A program made the translations under genes and the position numbers. A DNA stretch of 5,756 bases, taken from contig JAJXYG010000305.1 in the NCBI GenBank assembly GCA_021780705.1, forward strand, positions 1 to 5,756, written 5' to 3'. The notes beneath the pieces were generated by a model. The model had not been told where the DNA came from. It was given only the letters and a program-made list of their open reading frames with translations, and did no database searches. Below, piece by piece: positions 1 to 5,756 of the stretch. Origin of the DNA: Bacteroidota bacterium. Lineage in GTDB: Bacteria > Bacteroidota > Bacteroidia > Chitinophagales > Chitinophagaceae. Position 1 is the stretch's first letter; each line of letters opens with the position of its first letter.

Positions 1-1
1 G

Positions 2-283
2 ATCCAGGTTCTGGACAATGCAATGAAAACCTTTGATGACAAGACCACTTTTGTGTTTGGTCATGCCGGAGATGGTTATGACGTGGTAGGCCACAAGGAA
101 GACCTCCAGGCATTCCATGATTACCTGGGAAATGTCCTGAATTTTGTGGGAGATTCCATGAAAGCCGGTAAATCCAAAGAGGATATCCTGAACGCCACCA
201 CGATTCCTGGTTCTCCTGAATGGAAAGGTGAAGGGATTCAGAGACCCCTGGAGGCTGCCTACGAAGAATTAAGCGCCTCCTGA
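2..283 (+). CDS. MBL-fold metallo-hydrolase, C-terminal part (cut by left edge)
   Basis: The reading frame is open from the left edge to a TGA, giving 93 visible residues. An internal ATG at base 23 is probably not the start, because the frame continues upstream without a stop. The segment FVFGHAGDGYDVVG resembles the last metal-site motif of metallo-beta-lactamase-fold hydrolases, where the His of a 'GH' pair (here His21 of the visible part, bases 62-64) helps bind the dinuclear metal centre. It is followed by a helical tail (EDLQAFHDYL, then a Gly-Lys-Ser-Lys-Glu-Asp turn) and a closing AAYEEL. This order is what I know from Bacteroidota MBL-fold proteins of roughly 300 or more residues, so about two thirds lie outside the window, including the HxHxDH motif. 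Family members cleave esters, thioesters or lactams; the substrate cannot be told from this piece. A signal peptide cannot be assessed. A probable terminator follows 57 bases downstream, so it likely ends its transcript. The family call is moderately sure because the catalytic core is not visible. Confidence 0.68.
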   Translation: MQVLDNAMKTFDDKTTFVFGHAGDGYDVVGHKEDLQAFHDYLGNVLNFVGDSMKAGKSKEDILNATTIPGSPEWKGEGIQRPLEAAYEELSAS

Positions 284-340
284 TCAGGACCTGAAAAGGT
301 ATCCTATTTATTCCCCTGGAAGCCGGTAAATATTTGGCAA

Positions 341-378
341 GCCTTTCCTGTTTGAGATTCAGGGAGGGAGGCATTTTT
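341..378 (+). terminator. Probable intrinsic terminator after the MBL-fold gene
   Basis: Bases 341-350 (GCCTTTCCTG) pair with 360-372: TTCCTG with CAGGGA (one G-U pair), then GCCT with AGGC. A three-base GGG bulge (366-368) lies between the two helices. The loop is nine bases (351-359). The stem is followed directly by ATTTTT (373-378). Stem, loop and U-tract order fit a rho-independent terminator for the upstream gene, and a candidate promoter follows within six bases. The bulge and the short U-tract keep confidence moderate. Confidence 0.42.
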
Positions 379-383
379 ACGCG

Positions 384-391
384 TATATTTG
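384..391 (+). promoter_or_regulatory. Candidate Bacteroidota -7 promoter element for the BNR-repeat gene
   Basis: TATATTTG is an exact match to the TAnnTTTG -7 element described for Bacteroidota sigma factors. It lies 46 bases before the ATG at 438, giving a 5' leader of roughly 40 bases. No TTTG/TTG -33 element sits at the usual spacing of about 19-21 bases; the nearest TTTG (351-354) is 29 bases upstream and lies inside the terminator loop. The promoter may therefore be weak, activator-dependent or a chance match. Confidence 0.4.
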
Positions 392-437
392 TGTTGAATT
401 GTGCCTTATCATCTACCTGGTTTGAACTACTAATCAA

Positions 438-3400
438 ATGAAATTAAAATCCGCAGGTAGGATCCTACTGATCCTACCTCTCTCAGCCATTCTATTCATT
501 CGCCCCTACGCCCAAACGACTACAGATTTTGCCTACCAATCCCTCAGGTGGCGTTCTATCGGCCCCTACCGCGGCGGGCGCACCGTAGGTGCCTCCGGAG
601 TACCAGGTCAGCCTAATATATTTTATATCGGGGTAAATAATGGAGGGGTCTGGAAGACCACCGACTTTGGCAGGACCTGGACCTCCGTTTTCGACCATCA
701 ATCCACGGGATCCATAGGATGTGTGGCAGTGGCACCCTCTCAACCCGACACCCTATACGTAGGGAGTGGTGAAGGGTTGCACCGTCCGGACCTTTCGGTA
801 GGCAATGGAATTTACCGGTCTGCAAATGGAGGAAAAACCTGGGAGCATCTTGGGCTTCGGGATGGACAACAAATTCCCCAGATCGCCATAGATCCCCATA
901 ATGCCAACCGGTTGTTTGTCGCAGTACTGGGTCACCCCTATGGACCCAATACCGAAAGAGGGATTTTCCGCTCTACAGACGGAGGAAAGACCTTTCAAAA
1001 AGTGCTTTATGTGGATGAAAATACAGGGGGAGATGATGTAGCAATTGATCCTGAAAATTCCAATATAGTGTACGCCACCCTGTGGCAGGCCCAGGAAGCC
1101 CCATGGGAAAATGGAGAATGGGCCGGGACCCGCGGGGGAATTTTTAAGTCCACCAATGGGGGCGATACCTGGACCCGCATTCAGCAGGGCCTCCCTGCAG
1201 ACATGGTGCAGGCCCATATTGCTATTGCCCCCAGTGACCCCGATATATTGTATGCGGCCATCGGGACCACCGAACCCAACCGCTATGGCACTGGCAGCGG
1301 GATGGGAATATTCCGGTCCCAGGACGCAGGGGCCCATTGGGAGAAAATATCTGAGGACCCCCGCCCTGAAGCCAGAATCGGCGGAGGGGATGTGCCCGTA
1401 CTAAAAGTGGATCCCAAAAATCCCAATGTGGTATATAGTGCCAGTATCGTGCTCTGGAAATCTGTGGATGGAGGCAGGACCTGGAAAGGAATCCGGGGCG
1501 CCCCGGGCGGGGATGATTACCAAAACCTGTGGATTAATCCCCTAAATCCTCAGATCATGCTGGTTACCGGAGACCAGGGGGCAATCATCACTGTAAACGG
1601 CGGTGCCAGCTGGAGTTCCTGGTACAACCAGCCTACCGCCCAACTGTACCATGTAGCCGCAGACAATGAATTTCCATATAATCTATATAGCGGTCAACAG
1701 GAAAGCGGCTCGGTGGGTATTGCCTCCCGGGGGGATGACGGAGAAATCACTTTTCGGGACTGGCATCCGGTTGGAGCCCAGGAGTATGGATATGTGGCCC
1801 CCGATCCACTTCACCCCTGGCTCATCTATGGGGGGAAACTTACCAAATACAACAAGATCACCGGCGAGGTTCAGAATGTGGCTCCCAATAAAGAGGGAAT
1901 CCATCCACGGTTTTTGCGGACAGCTCCTGTAGTATTTTCACCAGTAGACCCCAAGAGACTCTATTACGCAGGCAATATCCTCTTCGAGACCGAAGACGGA
2001 GGCAATCACTGGACCACGATCAGCCCGGATTTGTCCCGACCCCTGGACTCCCTAAAACAAGACATTCCTTCCTGTGTGGATGGATACATGCAGGATGCCC
2101 GCAAGCATATGATCCGCAGCGGGGTGATCTATGCGGTAGCTCCCTCCCCCCTGGATGTGAACCGGATCTGGGCAGGGACCGATGATGGATTGATTCAAAC
2201 GACCAGGGATGGAGGAAAGACATGGCAAAATGTAACCCCGACTTCACTCACAGCCTGGAGTAAAGTCTCCATCATGGATGCCGGACACTTCAGCACACTT
2301 ACTGCATATGCAGCAATCAACCGGCTAAGGTGCAATGACCTGTCTCCCTATATCTACAAAACCCATGACGGCGGCAAAACCTGGGTTAAAATAGTAAATG
2401 GCCTGCCGCAGGAACCCATTAATGCCGTGCGCGAAGATTCCAAAAAACCCGGGCTCTTATTTGCCGCTTCCGAAACTGCCACTTATGTGTCTTTCGATGA
2501 CGGAAGCCACTGGCATCCGCTTCGACTGAACATGCCGGCCACTTCCATCCGCGACCTGATCATTAAGGATAACGACCTCGTGGTGGCTACCCACGGTAGG
2601 GGGTTCTGGATCCTGGACGACATGGCTCCTCTCAGACAGATTCCGGAGCAGGGCCTTCATAAAGGGATGCTCTTTACACCCGAAATGGCCCTTCGGGTAA
2701 GGTGGGACAAAAACACCGATACCCCCCTGCCTCCCGACGAACCCGCGGGACAAAATCCTCCGGACGGAGCCATCATTGATTATTACCTGAATGACAATGC
2801 CAAGGGGCCAGTGACCCTGGATATATTGGATTCCCGCGGGCAGGTAGTCCGTCACTATAGCAGCCTGGATACGCTGTATCATATCCCGCCTGAAAACGTT
2901 CCGGATTATTGGATCAGACCCCAGCAAGTACTTTCCGCTCAAAAAGGCCCCCACCGCTTTATTTGGGATTTGCATTATGATCCGCTCCCCCTCCCGGTCT
3001 CCTTTTCTATCGGTGCAGTATACCACAATACCCCTGCTGCCCCCAATTCCCCATGGGTCATGCCGGGAAGATATACCGTGCGTCTTACCGCAGAGGGGCA
3101 TACAATGGAAAAACCTTTGATTGTAAAAATGGATCCCAGGGTAAAGACTCCCCTGCCCGACCTGGAAAAGCAATTTATCTATTCCATGACCTGTTACCGG
3201 AACCAGCAAAAATCAATTGCCATTCAAAATAAAATTAAAGAGCTGAACATCCAGATTTCCAGGCTTTTAGGTACAGCAGATCCTTCAGTTACGGATTCGC
3301 TAAAGACATTTTCAAGTCAGCTTAAGGAGATCAGGAACTCACAGCCAGGAGAAAGTATAGTGGATTTCAACCAGGCTCAGGGTCAGTTTAGCTACCTGAT

Positions 3401-3569
3401 GAGCAACCTTCAGGGATCTGACATGACCCCCAATGCCCAGGTGATCCGGATGGTCAAACAATCGGCAGATTCCTTCAATAGGCTTCTTCATATCTGGCAC
3501 CAGGTGGGCTCGATCCGGCTAGCCCAAATCAACCGGGAACTGGGTAAGAAGGGACTTTTCCTGAAGTGA
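438..3569 (+). CDS. Secreted BNR/Asp-box repeat (VPS10/sortilin-like) beta-propeller protein
   Basis: The product has 1043 residues. The N-terminus is a Sec signal peptide: basic MKLKSAGR, a hydrophobic stretch at about 9-22, and likely cleavage in RPYA|QT near residue 25. It is not a lipoprotein and shows no type IX C-terminal sorting domain, so it is expected in the periplasm or at the surface. Eleven Asp-box motifs (S/T-x-D/N-x-G-x-x-W/F) start near residues 74, 128, 179, 238, 294, 342, 385, 518, 589, 642 and 685; these mark beta-propeller blade turns. VVATHGRGFWILDD (715-728) closes the propeller, as is typical of this family. A beta-sandwich-like segment follows (about 778-900; DGAIIDYYL, FIWDL, PGRYTVRL), then a helical tail (about 905-1043). 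Such proteins are often named glycosyl hydrolase, sialidase or VPS10-domain protein, but no catalytic residues can be assigned, so a binding or processing role is equally possible. The ATG at 438 is chosen because it begins the signal peptide; there is no clear Shine-Dalgarno sequence, as is usual in this phylum. Four cysteines (95, 546, 632, 919) lie in the mature part. Confidence 0.9.
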   Translation: MKLKSAGRILLILPLSAILFIRPYAQTTTDFAYQSLRWRSIGPYRGGRTVGASGVPGQPNIFYIGVNNGGVWKTTDFGRTWTSVFDHQSTGSIGCVAVAPSQPDTLYVGSGEGLHRPDLSVGNGIYRSANGGKTWEHLGLRDGQQIPQIAIDPHNANRLFVAVLGHPYGPNTERGIFRSTDGGKTFQKVLYVDENTGGDDVAIDPENSNIVYATLWQAQEAPWENGEWAGTRGGIFKSTNGGDTWTRIQQGLPADMVQAHIAIAPSDPDILYAAIGTTEPNRYGTGSGMGIFRSQDAGAHWEKISEDPRPEARIGGGDVPVLKVDPKNPNVVYSASIVLWKSVDGGRTWKGIRGAPGGDDYQNLWINPLNPQIMLVTGDQGAIITVNGGASWSSWYNQPTAQLYHVAADNEFPYNLYSGQQESGSVGIASRGDDGEITFRDWHPVGAQEYGYVAPDPLHPWLIYGGKLTKYNKITGEVQNVAPNKEGIHPRFLRTAPVVFSPVDPKRLYYAGNILFETEDGGNHWTTISPDLSRPLDSLKQDIPSCVDGYMQDARKHMIRSGVIYAVAPSPLDVNRIWAGTDDGLIQTTRDGGKTWQNVTPTSLTAWSKVSIMDAGHFSTLTAYAAINRLRCNDLSPYIYKTHDGGKTWVKIVNGLPQEPINAVREDSKKPGLLFAASETATYVSFDDGSHWHPLRLNMPATSIRDLIIKDNDLVVATHGRGFWILDDMAPLRQIPEQGLHKGMLFTPEMALRVRWDKNTDTPLPPDEPAGQNPPDGAIIDYYLNDNAKGPVTLDILDSRGQVVRHYSSLDTLYHIPPENVPDYWIRPQQVLSAQKGPHRFIWDLHYDPLPLPVSFSIGAVYHNTPAAPNSPWVMPGRYTVRLTAEGHTMEKPLIVKMDPRVKTPLPDLEKQFIYSMTCYRNQQKSIAIQNKIKELNIQISRLLGTADPSVTDSLKTFSSQLKEIRNSQPGESIVDFNQAQGQFSYLMSNLQGSDMTPNAQVIRMVKQSADSFNRLLHIWHQVGSIRLAQINRELGKKGLFLK
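455..479 (+). promoter_or_regulatory. Perfect 10-bp hairpin in the first codons of the BNR-repeat gene
   Basis: AGGTAGGATC (455-464) and GATCCTACCT (470-479) are exact reverse complements separated by the five bases CTACT. The hairpin starts 18 bases after the ATG and covers codons 6-14 of the signal peptide. The first arm, with the base before it (CAGGTAG, 454-460), can instead pair over 7 bp with CTACCTG (413-419) in the 5' leader, which would place the start codon in the loop. The complementarity is seen directly; any effect on translation is inference, and the signal-peptide codons (Ile/Leu-rich) may have produced it by chance. Confidence 0.4.
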
Positions 3570-3601
3570 CCCGGGAAGGAGGATATAAGAAAAAACCGGC
3601 G

Positions 3602-3639
3602 GATACTTCCCCTGAGGGTTACTCGGTATCATTTTTTTT
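3602..3639 (+). terminator. Possible two-way terminator between convergent genes
   Basis: GATAC (3602-3606) pairs with GTATC (3626-3630). Inside it, CCC (3610-3612) can pair with GGG (3616-3618) across TGA. On the plus strand this is followed by A and eight Ts (3632-3639), which suits termination after the BNR-repeat gene, whose stop is 33 bases before the stem. On the minus strand the same stem is followed, six bases later, by six Ts (complement of 3590-3595), which suits the kinase. The stem contains the kinase stop codon and the plus-strand T-tract lies in the kinase's last codons. The helix is short and interrupted, so this is tentative. Confidence 0.35.
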
Positions 3640-5604
3640 CAGATTGGCCACCGGAATACCAAAGAAGAAGGTGCTCCCTTTGTCGGGTTCACTTTCCACC
3701 CATATCTTCCCATAGTGTCTTTCCACAATTTCCTTGGCGATAAACAGTCCCAGACCCAACCCGGGAAAAGTGTGTAAATTGCTCCCGGTGATCCGGTAGA
3801 ACCGGTCGAATATTTTATTTTGGTGGGCTTCCGGGATCCCGGTGCCAAAATCCTGAACCGAACATATGGCCATAGGGCCATTGGTTTTGAGGGCCAGGAT
3901 GATCTCGCGCGATTCAGGGCAATATTTCAGGGCATTATTGATCAGGTTGCTCAATACCTGGGAAATTCTATCCCGGTCTGCAAACACAGGTACCGGAGTC
4001 TGGATGTCCAATTCGATTTTTTGTTGTGGGGCAATGGTGTGAAATTCTTCTGCCACTTCTTTAAGAAGCTCATCCAGAAAAAAGACGGTCTTGTTATACA
4101 CCAGTACCCCCTGCTGCATCTTGGAAGTATCAAGCAGGTCATTGATAAGAGAAGTCAGCTTGTCAATCTGGCTATCCATTCTGGAGAGCATAAGTTTTCT
4201 TTTCTCTTCGGAATCGTCCTGACCGTAAAGGTGGAGCAATTGAGTATAGGCCTTAAGGGAGGTAACCGGAGTTTTTAATTCATGGCTGGCAATACTGAGA
4301 AAATCATCTTTACGGCGCATGAGTTCCAGGGTTTCCTTCTGGACCTTATCTTTTTCCCTGGTCAGTTCCTGCAGGTCGGCCTTCATCTTGGCAATGGAAT
4401 TTCCAAGCAGGTCTTCGGCACTTCTGGGCACCACTTCCACCTCAAAATTCCCGCTCCCTATGGCGCTGGCCGCCTCAGCCAGCTTGACATTGTTCCGGTC
4501 GATTTCCAATACGGACTGCGCAAGGGTCCCCATAACATCATGGGGCATGTCCTTGAAAGCTATTCCAGTACCCCCTCGGGAGATTTTTAGAGATGCCACC
4601 TTCAGGTCGTATAGAATCCTGCTGATGACACTGATGGTAAAGGCCACAATGGAAATGACCAGTAGGATGGCAGCCAGCAGCAGTACCAGAGTCCTGGTTT
4701 GTGACAATTCTTCGTCGTGATAGATTTTATTAATTCCTGTTTCAACTTTTGACCACAAGTTCACCTGGGCGGTCCTCAATACATCCCTGGCCTGGGAGGA
4801 AAGCGTCCACCAGTCTTCGGCTGAATATACACTGTCCACCGAGGTGGAATCCAGAAACTGGGAAACAAATCCCAATACCGGTTTCAGGGGGGCCTTTTGT
4901 TTTTGATTATCATACCACTTTACAGAGGCGGGAGAGGCCTTCAGGCGAAACTCTGCCTCATAGGAATCGTAAATCCTAAAGGCCTCCTGTGTCGTCGTGA
5001 GGGCTTCCTGCCGGTCTTGTCCGGTATACAGCAGGTTGTACACATTCATATTCATGATCCCCAGATAGGTCATCATTTTGAAGAGGGTTTTCTGGGCAAT
5101 CATGTCCTGGTATACAGGTTGAAGATATATGCTGCTGGTCGCTGCGGCCTGGTTCAGGGTATTGAGCCGAAAAATGACCTGGGTATAATAGTGCAGGATC
5201 AGGGTGGCCGGAATACTCACGGTAGAGGTATCCAGTTCCTTTCGAATGGCTGGCAGGGAATCCAGAAAAGTGTACTGGGAAAAATTGTTCAAATTGGGAT
5301 CGTGGCTCCTTTTCAGGCTCCAGATCGCACCGTCCGTATGGGTCCGTTGCAGGATCATGGAACCATAGCCTACCTTCTTGAGGGCGTACTGGTAACTGAA
5401 TTTCCTTTCAGCTTCCAGTTCATTGATCAGATTGGCAATCTTGTTGGCCTCCTGGACCTGTTCAATATAGCCTTTGATCAGGAGAACTTTATTCCTTTTT
5501 TCCTTATACAACTGGCCTGACAGATACAGCAAAAAGATGACAGGGATGATCCCCACCAGTATCAGTTTCAAAGAAAGAGGCAGTCTTCTGAAAAATCTGT
5601 TCAT
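3619..5604 (-). CDS. NIT-domain membrane sensor histidine kinase
   Basis: The ATG at 5602-5604 gives 661 residues. The frame extends to a GTG at 5652, but that would add 16 residues in front of the basic MNRFFRRLPLSLK and first membrane segment, so the ATG is preferred. Order: TM1 (about 11-29); extracytoplasmic, mainly helical sensor (about 30-302), whose start (ELEAERKFSYQYAL around 62-75, then an LQRTHTD segment) resembles the NIT domain of nitrate/nitrite-sensing receptors such as NasR; TM2 (about 305-327); HAMP region (about 328-418), apparently a degenerate first unit and a clearer second (AIGSGNFEVEV); coiled coil (about 412-432); HisKA with FLSIASHELKTP, phospho-acceptor His441; HATPase_c with N-box NLINNALKY (Asn557), G1 DFGTGI (Asp585), IFDRF, G2 GLGLGL (615-620) and a final GSTF. 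All catalytic motifs are intact, so it should autophosphorylate and pass phosphate to a response regulator. None is encoded in the window, so its partner and output are unknown. The ligand is inferred only from the NIT likeness. The nearest ribosome-binding match, AGG, abuts the ATG. Confidence 0.92.
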   Translation of the reverse strand: MNRFFRRLPLSLKLILVGIIPVIFLLYLSGQLYKEKRNKVLLIKGYIEQVQEANKIANLINELEAERKFSYQYALKKVGYGSMILQRTHTDGAIWSLKRSHDPNLNNFSQYTFLDSLPAIRKELDTSTVSIPATLILHYYTQVIFRLNTLNQAAATSSIYLQPVYQDMIAQKTLFKMMTYLGIMNMNVYNLLYTGQDRQEALTTTQEAFRIYDSYEAEFRLKASPASVKWYDNQKQKAPLKPVLGFVSQFLDSTSVDSVYSAEDWWTLSSQARDVLRTAQVNLWSKVETGINKIYHDEELSQTRTLVLLLAAILLVISIVAFTISVISRILYDLKVASLKISRGGTGIAFKDMPHDVMGTLAQSVLEIDRNNVKLAEAASAIGSGNFEVEVVPRSAEDLLGNSIAKMKADLQELTREKDKVQKETLELMRRKDDFLSIASHELKTPVTSLKAYTQLLHLYGQDDSEEKRKLMLSRMDSQIDKLTSLINDLLDTSKMQQGVLVYNKTVFFLDELLKEVAEEFHTIAPQQKIELDIQTPVPVFADRDRISQVLSNLINNALKYCPESREIILALKTNGPMAICSVQDFGTGIPEAHQNKIFDRFYRITGSNLHTFPGLGLGLFIAKEIVERHYGKIWVESEPDKGSTFFFGIPVANLKKNDTE

Positions 5605-5634
5605 CCTGTTTTTGATAGTAAGTAAAGTTACATC

Positions 5635-5739
5635 AACAGCGGACAAGAACACTCATAGGAAGCCTTGCCAACCATAACGGATCGAATTACCGGGAGTGAC
5701 ACCTTTTCAATGCCCATCCGGTACCCGGATTCCGCTGTT
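5635..5739 (-). promoter_or_regulatory. Inverted-repeat-bounded leader/upstream element of the kinase gene
   Basis: AACAGCGGA (5635-5643) and TCCGCTGTT (5731-5739) are perfect 9-bp reverse complements with 87 bases between them. The nearer arm ends 30 bases before the kinase ATG. If transcribed with the kinase, they could form a closing helix around a structured leader. The kinase-proximal arm also contains CTGTT (minus strand), which could pair with AACAG just before the start codon. I do not recognise a known riboswitch class. The bases 5605-5756 otherwise hold no gene that I can support. The minus strand has a partial -7 match, TAACTTTA (5623-5630), without a -33 element. Confidence 0.3.
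5716..5730. repeat. Perfect 6-bp-arm inverted repeat (hairpin or operator)
   Basis: ATCCGG-TAC-CCGGAT is a perfect inverted repeat with a 3-base centre. It directly abuts the distal arm of the 9-bp inverted repeat (5731-5739), so in RNA the two helices could stack. As DNA it has the size and symmetry of a dimeric regulator's operator about 110 bases upstream of the kinase start. On the plus strand it is followed by a pyrimidine-rich tract (5731-5746), so a terminator for an unseen transcript is a weaker alternative. Confidence 0.35.
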
Positions 5740-5756
5740 TTCTCTTAAATAAAAAG

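Noticed and set aside
457..468. Palindrome GTAGGATCCTAC as a separate operator
   Set aside because: It overlaps the longer 10-bp hairpin (455-479) and is explained by the repeated GATCCTAC; it is not listed separately.
753..1337. 194-residue open frame on the minus strand in the propeller region
   Set aside because: It is antisense to the Asp-box repeats. Its Gly/Pro/Ile-rich composition is what the complement of such repeats gives.
2457..3209. 250-residue open frame on the minus strand inside the BNR-repeat gene
   Set aside because: It is antisense to a clearly coding, motif-rich region and has no recognisable domain; it is a frame shadow.
438..3569. Confident call as sialidase or glycoside hydrolase
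   Set aside because: Asp-boxes are structural and occur in many non-enzymes. I see no sialidase arginine triad or FRIP motif and cannot place glycosidase catalytic residues.
4897..5520. 207-residue open frame on the plus strand inside the kinase gene
   Set aside because: It is antisense to the NIT-like and TM1 coding region. Its hydrophobic stretches mirror the kinase codons and no family is recognisable.
5605..5652. Sixteen-residue N-terminal extension of the kinase from a GTG start at 5652
   Set aside because: It would place MFLSAVDVTLLTIKNR before a normal basic N-terminus and first membrane helix. The ATG at 5604 gives a conventional kinase start, and the extension overlaps the inverted-repeat arm.
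5605..5756. tRNA or other known RNA gene in the right-hand end
   Set aside because: There is no T-loop motif or cloverleaf spacing, and the sequence does not match a riboswitch consensus that I know.

Overview
The window looks like chromosomal DNA of a Bacteroidota bacterium, probably from the Chitinophagia/Sphingobacteriia side. The reasons are a TAnnTTTG-type -7 promoter element, start sites without a clear Shine-Dalgarno sequence, a signal peptide with a likely A|Q cleavage, a secreted BNR/Asp-box protein of a type common in that phylum, and the style of the histidine kinase H-box. The assignment to phylum is inference; I could not run a search.

Layout. (1) Bases 2-283, plus strand: the C-terminal 93 residues of a protein cut by the left edge, best read as an MBL-fold metallo-hydrolase. 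(2) Bases 284-437: an intergenic gap with a probable intrinsic terminator followed closely by a candidate promoter. (3) Bases 438-3569, plus strand: a 1043-residue exported protein with eleven Asp-box (BNR) motifs, of the VPS10/sortilin-like or 'BNR-repeat glycosyl hydrolase-like' family. (4) Bases 3570-3618: a short convergent gap with a possible two-way terminator. (5) Bases 3619-5604, minus strand: a 661-residue membrane histidine kinase with an extracytoplasmic NIT-like sensor, HAMP region, HisKA and HATPase_c domains. (6) Bases 5605-5756: the kinase leader/promoter region, with no gene but notable inverted repeats.

The genes do not form an obvious pathway. The first two are co-directional but appear to be separated by a terminator. 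The kinase is convergent with them and has no response regulator inside the window, so it may be an orphan. Most of the window is ordinary. The best candidates for something undescribed are two RNA-level or operator-like structures: a perfect 10-bp hairpin just inside the secreted-protein gene that has a mutually exclusive partner in its 5' UTR, and a 9-bp inverted repeat enclosing about 87 bases immediately upstream of the kinase, with a second perfect hairpin next to one arm. I see no mobile element, CRISPR array, tRNA or rRNA.
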